Source: CAXXOK01 sp963678055
GTDB lineage: Bacteria > Bacillota > Clostridia > Christensenellales > Aristaeellaceae
NCBI GenBank assembly: GCA_963678055.1
Contig: OY782679.1
Span: forward strand, 1,860,001-1,924,000
Reading direction: 5' to 3'
Length of the DNA: 64,000 bases
Below, piece by piece: positions 50,543 to 59,847 of the stretch (position 1 is the stretch's first letter; each line of letters starts with the position of its first letter). The position numbers and the translations under genes are program-made. The notes below the pieces were generated by a model, which did no database searches, was not told where the DNA came from, and saw nothing but the letters and a program-made list of their open reading frames with translations.

Positions 50543-52675
50543 TTACTCCTCAAGCGGCGGTACGGAAGTCGATGTTCCGACACCCAATAGTTCCGTGGCA
50601 CGACGCGCGCTGGTTTTGCCGTCATACGCGCCGATTTCATTGAGCTGCCTTCCCATAAACATCATGACGGCTGTTTGTCCGCCATCCATATTGAAGGCAA
50701 CCTGACAGCCCTTCTGCTCCATGAGCAGGGCCAGGTGACGCATGGATACGCCTTCGCTTTCCGCAATGCGGCCTTCTGCTATGATTGCAGCGTAATGCCC
50801 CGGTTCGATCATCCCAACCGCCAGACGCGGGTTTTTCGACGTTCGCCAGTTCTCAGCCGCGGGATTGATCTCCCCAGCCTTAATCAGCCAGGGGCCAAAG
50901 GAGAAGACATCGCTTGCACCCATATCAATATAATCCTGCGCACCGAGCTCCCAGGAGCCGTGCACTTGCATGCTGCCGTCGGGCAGCAGCGCAAGGGTAT
51001 CCAGCGGCGGGAAATAGTTATTGGGCTCGCTATAGGGATCGTCGATGAGTATCTCACCGTCGCGCACTTCAATGCCTTCGGCGCGCGGACCGGAAATTCT
51101 ATAAGTGTAGTAGTCAGCGCTGGTCGCAAACACAGTGCTGTGTTTTTTGGCGATCACAGCAGGATTTTTTCCGTTGTTTATGCTCATGCTCGGTTTATCC
51201 AGCACCTGCAACGTGCTCAGCTGCTCACCTGCTTCAATATCGCACCAAATCTCCGCTTCAAACCAGCGCATGGGGGTTGCCGCATCGAACTTGCGCTCGA
51301 TCACCACTTTCAGCGTGGGCGAAATATACACCCACTGACCGCTGTTATCGTTTTCATAGATGAACTCACCAATGTCGATGTACCCCTTGTCGTTGAGTTC
51401 GGGGTATACATCCGCAAGCTTGTCCACGGGAGAGGGAACGGGATCGGGCTGTACGAGCTCAGGTGCCGGTACATAGTCCACAGGGTCGAGCACGTTCTCC
51501 AGAAAATCGTTCTTTAATACATCCTCGCCGACCTGCGAATGCACTAGCCCAAATACTCGATTGTCGTACTCAGCGCCGGTTTCCTCCACGCTGTACTTAT
51601 TCCCTTGTTGGGTAACATGCAGCGCATAGGCCTCTATAGCCAGTTCCTGCCCAGTCTTACCGCCCATGTTCCTTAGCGGCTTGGACCAATCCAGCACAAT
51701 TTGGTTTTCAGGGTACAAATGCGAGTAGAGCTTCAGCGGTTGCCAAACACCGTACTCTTTGGCGGATGTTGTATAGTACTCCGCATCACCGGCGTAATTA
51801 TATGCCCGCTCGGCTACATTGGCCGTCACCATATGGGCACCGTGGCCGTATTCGCCTTTATAGTCATGGGTGACAATCACCTTGGGTTTATACTTGCGGA
51901 CGACCTCCACCCCAAAGGAGTTGGCCTTCTTTATACCCCAGGCATCTGCCACCGTTTTTTCTTTTTTGCTGTACTTATCCCAGAACGTACCCAGCACCGG
52001 ATACTGCCGCAAGCCCATCGCCCACAGCCCGTTGAGCAATTCCGAGCTTCTGGTGGTGTTGGAGTACGTCATGTATACAACTACAACCTTGCGCTGCTGT
52101 TCCACAGCGTAGGTCGGTATGGCCCCGCCCATGAAAATTAGCTCGTCATCCGGATGGGCGACCAGAAACATCAAATCGGCGTTCTCGGGCGTCGGCTCCC
52201 AGCGCTGCACCCAATCCGGGATATCGCCATCGGTGAACACGAAAATCTCGTTGATTGAAATCTCCTGCCGCTTCCCGTTTTCTACGGCGATAATACGGAA
52301 CATTTTTGTGCCATACAGCGGGATGTACACATGCATATACTCATTTTCCATCTCGGCGACGGTGTACCATTCTCCCTTGACCATCGTCTGCAAAAGCCAA
52401 TTGTCCGGCTGCACCGCAAAGCAAATATAGACCCCGTACGCATCAATGCCTGCGGGGGTATTTACGGTGACATAGGGCTGGCGTACCCCTTCGGTCTGGA
52501 AAAAGGTTGTATACTGTCCGTCGGTCATCTGGTTGACGCTGCGTGTGGTTTTGGATGCTTCAAACGTGCATTCACTCGACATATCTCTGGCTTCCGCAGC
52601 CAGTGCGCAGCCAGCCGCTAACACAAATGCCGCAAGCACGCAGATAAACACCGCTTGTTTCATTACTTTTTTCAT
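50543..52675 (-). CDS. Secreted PIG-L deacetylase-phosphodiester glycosidase fusion
   Basis: A 710-residue multi-domain protein. Residues 1-27 form a signal peptide; VLAAGCALA could also act as a lipobox. Residues ~30-150 resemble a discoidin-like sugar-binding domain. Residues ~165-370 are a PIG-L/LmbE deacetylase: LVAHPDDELIFMGG (HPDDE at 174-178), GLRQYP, VIVTHDYKGEYGHGAHM. Residues ~455-705 are a NAGPA-type phosphodiester glycosidase: WVYISPTLKVVIERKF, FGPWLIKAGEI, NPRLAVGMIEPGHY and AFNMDGGQTAVM. It would remove N-acetyl groups and cleave sugar phosphodiesters in wall or capsule polymers. Coupled to the upstream DUF6273 gene by ATGA and followed by CapA 2. Confidence 0.88.
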   Translation of the reverse strand: MKKVMKQAVFICVLAAFVLAAGCALAAEARDMSSECTFEASKTTRSVNQMTDGQYTTFFQTEGVRQPYVTVNTPAGIDAYGVYICFAVQPDNWLLQTMVKGEWYTVAEMENEYMHVYIPLYGTKMFRIIAVENGKRQEISINEIFVFTDGDIPDWVQRWEPTPENADLMFLVAHPDDELIFMGGAIPTYAVEQQRKVVVVYMTYSNTTRSSELLNGLWAMGLRQYPVLGTFWDKYSKKEKTVADAWGIKKANSFGVEVVRKYKPKVIVTHDYKGEYGHGAHMVTANVAERAYNYAGDAEYYTTSAKEYGVWQPLKLYSHLYPENQIVLDWSKPLRNMGGKTGQELAIEAYALHVTQQGNKYSVEETGAEYDNRVFGLVHSQVGEDVLKNDFLENVLDPVDYVPAPELVQPDPVPSPVDKLADVYPELNDKGYIDIGEFIYENDNSGQWVYISPTLKVVIERKFDAATPMRWFEAEIWCDIEAGEQLSTLQVLDKPSMSINNGKNPAVIAKKHSTVFATSADYYTYRISGPRAEGIEVRDGEILIDDPYSEPNNYFPPLDTLALLPDGSMQVHGSWELGAQDYIDMGASDVFSFGPWLIKAGEINPAAENWRTSKNPRLAVGMIEPGHYAAIIAEGRIAESEGVSMRHLALLMEQKGCQVAFNMDGGQTAVMMFMGRQLNEIGAYDGKTSARRATELLGVGTSTSVPPLEE

Positions 52676-53415
52676 GGGTTTCCGAAGCCTCCCAACAATC
52701 CGATTTGATATGGGTCCTGCAGTGTGCCGTTACCACCGGTGATCGTAACGCTGTCCAACTTGAGGTAGCAGGCAGGTCTGCATCCTTCATTTTGCACAAC
52801 CACACGGATATAGCCGAGATTCCCCTCGGCCTTGGTGCAAATGGCCGCGTACGCATGCGACGCGCTTTGCGAGCGCGTCCAATACGGGCTGGAGCCGTTG
52901 CGGTACTGAAACAGCCCATTTTGCAACGCTTGCGGCGTAGCATAGCCCCGCCGTTGCCTGTCACCGGTAAACCCGTACGATTTGTTTTTTAAATCCTCTG
53001 ATGGCAGCAGGGTGAACAGCCCGCCGTCCACTGCTTGCAGCATACTGATTTCCTCCGCGGTAAAGTGCGACAGGAACTCGGCGTTTAGGTAGGCATACAA
53101 CTCTGTCGATGAAAACGCGCCGCCAGCCAGCTCGTAGGCGACATCATCGTGATGCAAGCGCGCATTGTGCAGCACATACTCGCTGAGCAGGTACGCACTG
53201 CCATCCTCCACGGATAGCACACGCCACACGATGCCCTCTTGCCCCGCTTCAATCGTTTGGGGAAAGCTGCCAAGCTCCACATATTGATAGCCGTTTTTCG
53301 CCGAATACCCGGTGAGTTCCGCTGCCGATGCGGATGCCCAGCACCCAAAAATAGACACTGCAGCCGCTAGCAAACACGCGATCCTTCGCTTGATCCCGGG
53401 TGCATGCGCAACCAT
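52672..53415 (-). CDS. Secreted DUF6273-like protein
   Basis: A 247-residue protein with signal peptide (ACLLAAAVSIFGCWASASA). The mature part begins GYQYVELGSFPQTIEAGQEGIVWRVLSVEDGSAYLLSEYVL, the pattern of DUF6273: SFPQT, W-R-V, and the YW-TRSQSASHAYAAI end (formylglycine-generating-enzyme-like fold as I recall). Function unknown; a surface or polymer-binding role is inferred. ATG follows GGGGGAGACACT. First gene of the operon with PIG-L/NAGPA and CapA 2, under a consensus promoter at 53453-53481. Confidence 0.8.
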   Translation of the reverse strand: MVAHAPGIKRRIACLLAAAVSIFGCWASASAAELTGYSAKNGYQYVELGSFPQTIEAGQEGIVWRVLSVEDGSAYLLSEYVLHNARLHHDDVAYELAGGAFSSTELYAYLNAEFLSHFTAEEISMLQAVDGGLFTLLPSEDLKNKSYGFTGDRQRRGYATPQALQNGLFQYRNGSSPYWTRSQSASHAYAAICTKAEGNLGYIRVVVQNEGCRPACYLKLDSVTITGGNGTLQDPYQIGLLGGFGNP

Positions 53416-53897
53416 AGTGTCTCCCCCGTTTGTCCATTTCACAGTCTTGAAAATTATACAGGAGCGGAAATTCGTTGTCAACGAACCGAAGAAATGTTAC
53501 ATCGTAACCCTATCGTATCACACATCCTATTGATGATACGATATTCTCGACTTGTTTATCAATCGTGTACTGGCATCTACCACGAGTAAACTCGCACTAA
53601 AACAGGGATGAAGTTTAGGTTCAAACAAAGCAAGAAACAATCATCCCCCACCGTTACACTACTCACCATTGTGACAAACATGCTACGTTAAGCTGAGAAC
53701 AATAGATTAAATGAATGGTTGATATTATTTGGGTCACTTTAAACAAGGAAAAAACATGATCTCTTGCAGGTGGAGTAATACCTATGGTAAATTATTACAA
53801 ATGAGGCAATTCCTATCACTATAGGGTTTACTAAACAACATACATCACAATTTCTTTATCAAGAACAGAATGTTGAGATAAACAAGGAGCAGCTCAC
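53416..53897. other. AT-rich divergent intergenic region
   Basis: 482 bp without a gene. It holds the consensus promoter of the DUF6273 operon (53453-53481). A weak plus-strand promoter for the surface-protein gene is possible: TTGCAG (53764-53769), 18-bp spacer, TAAATT. Base composition falls sharply here toward AT, marking the left edge of the AT-rich island. No repeat or insertion-sequence end is visible. Confidence 0.55.
53453..53481 (-). promoter_or_regulatory. Perfect consensus sigma-A promoter
   Basis: On the minus strand, TTGACA (53476-53481), a 17-bp spacer and TATAAT (53453-53458). The start codon of the DUF6273 gene is about 38 bp downstream. A perfect match suggests strong constitutive expression of the surface-polymer operon unless a regulator intervenes. 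Confidence 0.85.
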
Positions 53898-56800
53898 GTG
53901 TTAAACAAAAAATTATTAATCATCTTTACAATAATTATATGTTCTATCTCAGTAGCTTTCACAACCGTATATGCCACATCGGTTCCGATTGAGATTAATG
54001 AAACCACATTCCCGGATCCGAACTTTCGTGCCATTGTATTAGCAGATTACAGCGATGGAAACGGTCACGTAGATGTGAGTGTAACGGAAATTTACGTTGA
54101 CAATCAAAACATTGCCAGTTTGGCTGGCATAGAATATTTCCCGGAATTAACTCTATTGTATTGCTCTAATAACCAGCTCACTTCACTGGATCTTTCTCAA
54201 AACACTAGATTGGATTTGCTGAATTGTGACAACAACCAGCTTACATCGCTTGATTTATCTGCATGCACAGCGTTGACATACTTAACATGCACATCAAATT
54301 CTTTGACAAAGCTTGATCTTTCCCATAATGCTAAGTTGGATTCTTTGTTCTGCTACAGCAATCAACTTACAGCGTTGGATGTTCCAAATAACCCATATCT
54401 GCACTTTTTATTTTGTCAAAACAATAATCTAGCAACCCTTGACGTCTCAAATATCCCTTATTTGTTGGAGCTGGAATACAACAACAACGCTCTTTCATCA
54501 CTTGATCTTTCAAATAACTCAGGTCTTATGGATCACATCAGAGAGAAAACAGCGCACGTCACACGGCCTCTTGATTTATATATGCTTGGATCAGTTTATT
54601 GGATCAATCTCAAAGATCTTCCTTACAGTAACCTGATTGATTTCAATCGAGTTACCATGACAAATACAGGGTCACTCAACGTATCAAACGGAATCGTCAC
54701 CTTCTCAACAATCCCCTCTGCAATAGCTTATGAATATGATGTACCGTCTCATAAGAACGACTTTAACCACTATTCTCTTAGCGTGAAAATTCCTATCTCA
54801 AACCATATATCGGTTGATAGCAGTGATCTTGAAGCATATATAATCAAAGCAATGCCGGCAAGCCATGGTACTATTTCGGTTTCCACGACAATTGCAACAC
54901 CCGGCTCTTTGATCTCTGTCACGATCAATCCAGAAAGCGGGTATCAATTGAAAGAGGGATCGCTAAAATACAACACCACAGCCATACATGGTATGCTTTT
55001 TACGATGCCAAATCAAAATGTAACTATTTCATGTGAATTTGAAGCAATTCCTGAAGTTAAAATTGAACCAATTGTTTTTTCAGGGTATGTGGATTTAGGT
55101 TATCGAAAAACTCACCTTTTCTCCAACGACAACAGCGTTCCACCAATCCCGAAAAACGTTCATAAACAAAGCACAAACGCAAACTATGCACAGGAGCTTA
55201 TGTCCTGGGCTGATGCGCTGGGGTATGATCTTAGCGGATTGGATTTGGAAACACTACTGGATATTCCGTTTGCTATGCCTTATATGACAACCGATAACGA
55301 GATTGTATTTGAAGTGAGTCAAACCCAAACAGTAAAAGATATAATGGCGGATATTATTATGCTTGGCAAATTACAGGAATATATTATCGCTGAAGAAGCA
55401 ATTGCTATTGATTCTGGTGGCAGCTTGCAAATTTTGAACGATTCAACCACACGGATGCTTGAATATCTCGAAAGATATCATAAGTATATTAGTGAAAAAC
55501 CCGCGGTCAAATACAATCCCCGTACCGTAGCCTCTGGACTGTCTGTAATCAACGAAATCATCAAATCAACCTGGTTTCCCGATTTGAATACGTCGTTAAT
55601 TGATATTTTTGCAAATGTAGTCATAAGTACAAATCCTGAATATAATTCTGTAATCAACGCATTGCATAATGTTGATACTGATCAGGAGCTGATTGCTGCA
55701 CAAGATGGTATTATCAATACGGTTGGATTCGGTATTGATGTTTATAAGCTAGTCAATGAATTTTTACCAAATAAGGATGCTGCTATGTGGGATCTTTTTT
55801 CGTGGGACAATAAATTGGCTTCCACCGATTTCATCTATGATATTGCAGCAAATACACTGCAAGACAAATATAATCCTGGGGCTTACGCATTGCTTGAGTT
55901 CGGTAAGTTGGGTTATGACTTTCTCAAGGCAACTGACAAAGCATTCGGTCCTGTAACAAAGTCCGTTAAGCTTTTTGCAACATATTTAAGATTTGCGGTG
56001 TCGTGCATTCAATATATTGAAGAGCAATACCCATCTTGGCTCTTTTATACACACTACTATGTTTTACCGAATTATCCGCAGTATTTCAAGCAAATCGGGT
56101 TTAACGATAAGGGAATATATGATTTTGACGCCCATGTGAATATAGCAAACGCGAAAGTCAATTGCGATGAACTAGCATATACCCTGCTAGGCGCAACAGT
56201 TTGGTCTGAAGGAACAAGTCGGAATTTATTCGGCTCACAGAAGGTATATTTATCCGACAGTGAAAGAAGAATTTTAATTGCCAACGCGTTAACACTGGCT
56301 GAAATCAGGCACACCAACTATAAAGATGCTCAAAGATACTTGCTTGAATATATTTTTGCTCAAGTCAACGCTACCGAGGAACCAGCGGCAGTAAGCGTCA
56401 ACTGCCCCGTAGAAGTGCAATTGATCGATGCTAACGGTGATATTGCTTTCAGTCTGAATACCAATGATGAGTATTCACAAAACTACACCGGATTCTGCAC
56501 ATACTATCTTTCAGGTGACGACAGAGATCAAAAAAATCTGATCATTTCTGGTGATTACGATGTGAAAATCATTCCTCTCGAGAACGGAACCATGACCCTT
56601 TCAATTAATCCTTCTGATAATTCCAATACAGAATATACTTTTGGTCCCATGGCAATTACAACAGATGATATCTATCTGCTGAAGTATGAAAGCGATCATA
56701 CTCCATATCTCCAAAAAATCAGTGCTGTAGGAGACATACAAATCATTAAGCCGAGCTCGACTGTTGTTTTGCCGAATCGTCTGATTATAAGTGAAGATTA

Positions 56801-57617
56801 TATCGAGATATACAATGCTGAAACGTATAGCTTGTCATGCGAGGTTGACCCAAGTTCTTTAGCAGACATTACGGTACATTGGACATCAACTGATCCAGCG
56901 ATTGCTAGTGTAGACCAGAATGGATTTATTACAGCTAATGCCCCAGGGAATGCTGTAATTTCGGCCTCGTTCGGTACAACCGCAGCCCTGTGTAAAGTAA
57001 CAGTTTTACCGCGAGATGAAGATCTGGTTTCAATGAGTTTTTCTACAAGCATTGGAGGGACAATATACGGTGATTTTGAAGACGCGTATGTGATTGGTTC
57101 GCAGTTGTCATTCATAGCAAAAGCTGATGATGGTTATGCTTTCCTGCAATGGGAACCATCTGACAATCAATTAATAGGCAGCTTAGACTCACCAATAGCT
57201 TCAATCACAATCCCATCAACTTCACAATCAATCAGAGCATCCTTTGAACCGGTAACGACTTACTATCTGAATGTTTTAGATATAGCAAACGGAACAATTC
57301 TTATGAATCCATCTGGTTACTATCAGGCGGGCGATCAAATTGTCCTCAGTATTTTATCGGAACAAGATCATTATTTCAAAGAATGGACAAGCACAAATGG
57401 CGGAGAGTTCATAGATCCCACCAGTGTAGACACCATTTTCACTATGCCATCGAGCAATACCACTATCACGGCAACATTGGGTCAATTTGGCGACTTAATA
57501 CCGCAAACTAGAGATCACAATCATTATATCTTGTGGATAGCGGTCGCATGCTTTGCCAGCACTGGAATCATAACACTTATTCTAAAAATGCATCACCGAA
57601 GATATAAAAGAGATTGA
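53898..57617 (+). CDS. Giant surface protein with LRRs, Ig-like and repeat domains
   Basis: A 1,239-residue surface protein. GTG start after AAGGAG; signal peptide residues 1-27 (LLIIFTIIICSISVAFTTVY). Residues ~60-210 hold about seven 21-residue leucine-rich repeats (NNQLTSLDLS-type). A beta-repeat at ~310-375 reads ASHGTISVSTTIATPGS to FTMPNQNVTISCEF. Residues ~390-800 are a helical region of unknown fold. A Big_2 Ig-like domain lies at ~970-1038 (VHWTSTDPAIASVDQNGFITA), then two InlB-like repeats. A C-terminal membrane helix and HHRRYKRD tail act as anchor, with no sortase motif. Codons are strongly AT-rich compared with neighbours, which suggests horizontal transfer. A role in adhesion is likely. 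Confidence 0.88.
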   Translation: MLNKKLLIIFTIIICSISVAFTTVYATSVPIEINETTFPDPNFRAIVLADYSDGNGHVDVSVTEIYVDNQNIASLAGIEYFPELTLLYCSNNQLTSLDLSQNTRLDLLNCDNNQLTSLDLSACTALTYLTCTSNSLTKLDLSHNAKLDSLFCYSNQLTALDVPNNPYLHFLFCQNNNLATLDVSNIPYLLELEYNNNALSSLDLSNNSGLMDHIREKTAHVTRPLDLYMLGSVYWINLKDLPYSNLIDFNRVTMTNTGSLNVSNGIVTFSTIPSAIAYEYDVPSHKNDFNHYSLSVKIPISNHISVDSSDLEAYIIKAMPASHGTISVSTTIATPGSLISVTINPESGYQLKEGSLKYNTTAIHGMLFTMPNQNVTISCEFEAIPEVKIEPIVFSGYVDLGYRKTHLFSNDNSVPPIPKNVHKQSTNANYAQELMSWADALGYDLSGLDLETLLDIPFAMPYMTTDNEIVFEVSQTQTVKDIMADIIMLGKLQEYIIAEEAIAIDSGGSLQILNDSTTRMLEYLERYHKYISEKPAVKYNPRTVASGLSVINEIIKSTWFPDLNTSLIDIFANVVISTNPEYNSVINALHNVDTDQELIAAQDGIINTVGFGIDVYKLVNEFLPNKDAAMWDLFSWDNKLASTDFIYDIAANTLQDKYNPGAYALLEFGKLGYDFLKATDKAFGPVTKSVKLFATYLRFAVSCIQYIEEQYPSWLFYTHYYVLPNYPQYFKQIGFNDKGIYDFDAHVNIANAKVNCDELAYTLLGATVWSEGTSRNLFGSQKVYLSDSERRILIANALTLAEIRHTNYKDAQRYLLEYIFAQVNATEEPAAVSVNCPVEVQLIDANGDIAFSLNTNDEYSQNYTGFCTYYLSGDDRDQKNLIISGDYDVKIIPLENGTMTLSINPSDNSNTEYTFGPMAITTDDIYLLKYESDHTPYLQKISAVGDIQIIKPSSTVVLPNRLIISEDYIEIYNAETYSLSCEVDPSSLADITVHWTSTDPAIASVDQNGFITANAPGNAVISASFGTTAALCKVTVLPRDEDLVSMSFSTSIGGTIYGDFEDAYVIGSQLSFIAKADDGYAFLQWEPSDNQLIGSLDSPIASITIPSTSQSIRASFEPVTTYYLNVLDIANGTILMNPSGYYQAGDQIVLSILSEQDHYFKEWTSTNGGEFIDPTSVDTIFTMPSSNTTITATLGQFGDLIPQTRDHNHYILWIAVACFASTGIITLILKMHHRRYKRD

Positions 57618-58067
57618 TGAGACTAAAGTTGAGAGACACCTCACTACGCACGCTCATGATATGTTTTCTTGACGCGCGATTAGCAACGCTATAGACAATA
57701 TAATTATCTCAAGACCGCTGCCAGCCCATTAAGGTACTGCGAAACACCTTGCGCACCTATGCGGTGGCTGAGAGCCCGGGATATGTCTAGTTTTTACGAA
57801 AATTTTAATGATTTCATTCAGGTTCTATGAGTGCAAAAAAGGGGGTAGATTTTTTTGATGAAAGCCAATTTAGTACGACGAAAAGATGAAATCACTATAG
57901 CCCGACATTTCATTTTTTCATACACATGAAATGATATCATTTTTAAGCATAAAAATAGCCGGGATTTATTACAATCCCGGCTATCTTTTTTACTGTTCTT
58001 CTCTTGAGAAGATACAGCCGAACACACCATTTACGAAAACAAATACTGGTTCGGATTTGGAATGGTC
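57618..58067. other. Intergenic region between surface protein and tRNA-Trp
   Basis: 450 bp without a supported gene. AT content is high up to about 57950. It holds the terminator near 57955. I see no insertion-sequence ends or attachment-site repeat, although an adjacent tRNA gene is a usual integration target. Confidence 0.5.
57955..57990. terminator. Bidirectional intrinsic terminator near tRNA-Trp
   Basis: ATAGCCGGGATT (57955-57966) pairs with AATCCCGGCTAT (57973-57984) around TATTAC, with T-runs on both sides. It ends the minus-strand tRNA transcript and perhaps the surface-protein transcript. Confidence 0.88.
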
Positions 58068-58141
58068 TGGCAGGGGCAGAAGGACTCGAACCCTCAACAA
58101 AGGTTTTGGAGACCCACGTGTTACCATTACACCATGCCCCT
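58068..58141 (-). tRNA. tRNA-Trp (anticodon CCA)
   Basis: Cloverleaf on the minus strand: acceptor AGGGGCA pairs with TGCCCCT, D stem GTGT/ACAC, anticodon loop CTCCAAA with anticodon CCA, T loop TTCGAGT, discriminator G and encoded CCA end. The anticodon stem is weaker than normal, with a U-U mismatch at the 27-43 position and a G-U at 28-42. A terminator lies downstream. Confidence 0.93.
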
Positions 58142-58317
58142 AAGTGCTTGAACAGTATAATAGAATTACCATTTGATGTCAACCACAAAACGCGATTTTT
58201 GTGTTGGTTTCAACGCGTTTCTATACATGCTGTATAGAGCTTTGCAGGATTTGCGAGTAAGGAGTTGCATTTACTTTCTCGTCCGGCAATGCAAACAGCT
58301 CAAACCGTCCTTTTGCT

Positions 58318-58833
58318 TCACTGAACCTGGGCGATATTCTTTTCCATCAGGTAAAACAATCCCTTGCGCCAATGCGCCGTGCCCGTGATACGATACCCAA
58401 GATTGCGATAGAGCTTCAGGGCATGCGGATTTTGTGAGAACGCGTCCAGTCGCAGGCTTTTCACGCCGCTGTCTTTCAGCATTGCCTCCGCCAGTTGCAT
58501 CATCTGCCTGCCGATACCCTGCCCCTGCAGCGCAGGTGATACGCACAGCCTGTGGATTACGCGGTAGTCTGGGCCGTTATATTGCCAATCTGCCGTCTCA
58601 TACTCCGGATCGCTATCCCGGTTCAGGGTGATGATCCCGGCAAGCGTTCCCCCGGCTTTAGCAAGATAGAGTTGCCCGTTTTGCAAATCCTCATCCACAT
58701 GGCTTTCGTTAGGGTAGACTTCGTCCCATTGCGCAATGCCACTTCGGCTTAGATGATCCACCACCGCATGTACCAGTGCGACAATCGCATCCCGATCGTC
58801 TGCCATTGCCTGTTGTAATGCCGTAATCCTCAT
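58318..58833 (-). CDS. GNAT family N-acetyltransferase
   Basis: A 171-residue acetyltransferase. The acetyl-CoA motif is VIHRLCVSPALQGQGIGRQMMQLAE (V-x-P-x-x-Q-G-x-G-I-G), and the C-terminal part has LRLDAFSQNPHALKLYRNLGYRITG. I start at ATG 58831-58833 (MRITALQQ), preceded by GGAGGACGCACC; an upstream frame adds 33 poorly supported codons. Substrate unknown; amine or ribosomal-protein acetylation are typical. Confidence 0.88.
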   Translation of the reverse strand: MRITALQQAMADDRDAIVALVHAVVDHLSRSGIAQWDEVYPNESHVDEDLQNGQLYLAKAGGTLAGIITLNRDSDPEYETADWQYNGPDYRVIHRLCVSPALQGQGIGRQMMQLAEAMLKDSGVKSLRLDAFSQNPHALKLYRNLGYRITGTAHWRKGLFYLMEKNIAQVQ

Positions 58834-58975
58834 GGTGCGTCCTCCGCATATCCGTATCTCATTGCTTTTCATGCTACCAGAGATGCCCAGGGCAGTAAAG
58901 CCGTAAACAGTATCTTTACACGGCACATTCACCGTGCTACACTGCTATTACCAACTGCGAATAAGGAGCATTTTG

Positions 58976-59839
58976 ATGAAAACAAGGCTGAGCGTCCGGA
59001 GGCATGAACGCGTTTTCGCCTATGTACAAATCGTTTTGGGGTGCGCCATCGGCGCACTGGCCTTTCCCATGTTTTTAGTGCAGCACGATATTGCCCCCGG
59101 CGGATTGACCGGTGTTTCCACCATCCTGCATTATCTGTTCTCGCTACCCATCGGCTTAACATCACTGGCACTGAACGTACCGCTATTTATTATGGGGTAT
59201 CGCTTGCTGGGGCGCGTATTTGCCTTCCGCACGCTGATTGCGACCATTCTGTTTTCGCTGTTTATCGACTGGCTGCCTGTACAGCCTTTCCCGGCGGATA
59301 TCCTGCTGAGCTCAGTTTTCGGCGGTGTGCTGATGGGCGTGGGCATCGGGCTCATCCTGCGCGGCAGTGCCACCACGGGCGGCAGCGACCTGATTGCCAA
59401 GATGATTCACGCGCATTTTCAGCATATCTCGGTCGGGGTAATTCTGTTTGCTATTGATTTCTGCGTGGTGGTTTCGGCGGCGTTCCTCATCACCCCCAAA
59501 GCGGCGCTGTACGCGCTGATTTCCATCTTCATCACCGCGCGCGTGATTGATATGGTCGTACAGGGATTTGAACGCCATAAGGCCTGTTATATTATTACGG
59601 AATACCATGAGACCATCAAGCAAAAGCTGTTTGAAGGTCTGGACCGCGGCTTGACCATCCTTAATGCAAAAGGCGGGTTCTCTAACGCCGATCGCCCGGT
59701 ACTGCTGTGCATTATCTCGGCGCAGGAACTGGCACGACTAAAGTTGATTGTCCGCATGGAAGATGAAAAGGCGTTTATTTTCATTACAGCCGCGCATGAA
59801 GTGCTCGGCGAAGGATTTGACCAACTGGGAGAGACCTGA
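58976..59839 (+). CDS. YitT family membrane protein (DUF161/DUF2179)
   Basis: A 287-residue protein. The first ~200 residues have five membrane segments with VLGCAIGALAFPMFLVQHDIAPGGLTGVSTIL and the conserved RGSATTGGSDLIAKMI; the last ~85 residues form a cytoplasmic DUF2179 domain (ACYIITEYHETIKQKLFEGLDRGLTILNAKG). YitT-family function is not settled. ATG 58976 has AAGGAG. It is on its own on the plus strand. Confidence 0.92.
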   Translation: MKTRLSVRRHERVFAYVQIVLGCAIGALAFPMFLVQHDIAPGGLTGVSTILHYLFSLPIGLTSLALNVPLFIMGYRLLGRVFAFRTLIATILFSLFIDWLPVQPFPADILLSSVFGGVLMGVGIGLILRGSATTGGSDLIAKMIHAHFQHISVGVILFAIDFCVVVSAAFLITPKAALYALISIFITARVIDMVVQGFERHKACYIITEYHETIKQKLFEGLDRGLTILNAKGGFSNADRPVLLCIISAQELARLKLIVRMEDEKAFIFITAAHEVLGEGFDQLGET

Positions 59840-59847
59840 TAGTAAGC

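Noticed and set aside
57618..58067. Integrated element end or attachment site at tRNA-Trp
   Set aside because: No integrase gene and no duplicate of the tRNA 3' end can be seen on the surface-protein side.
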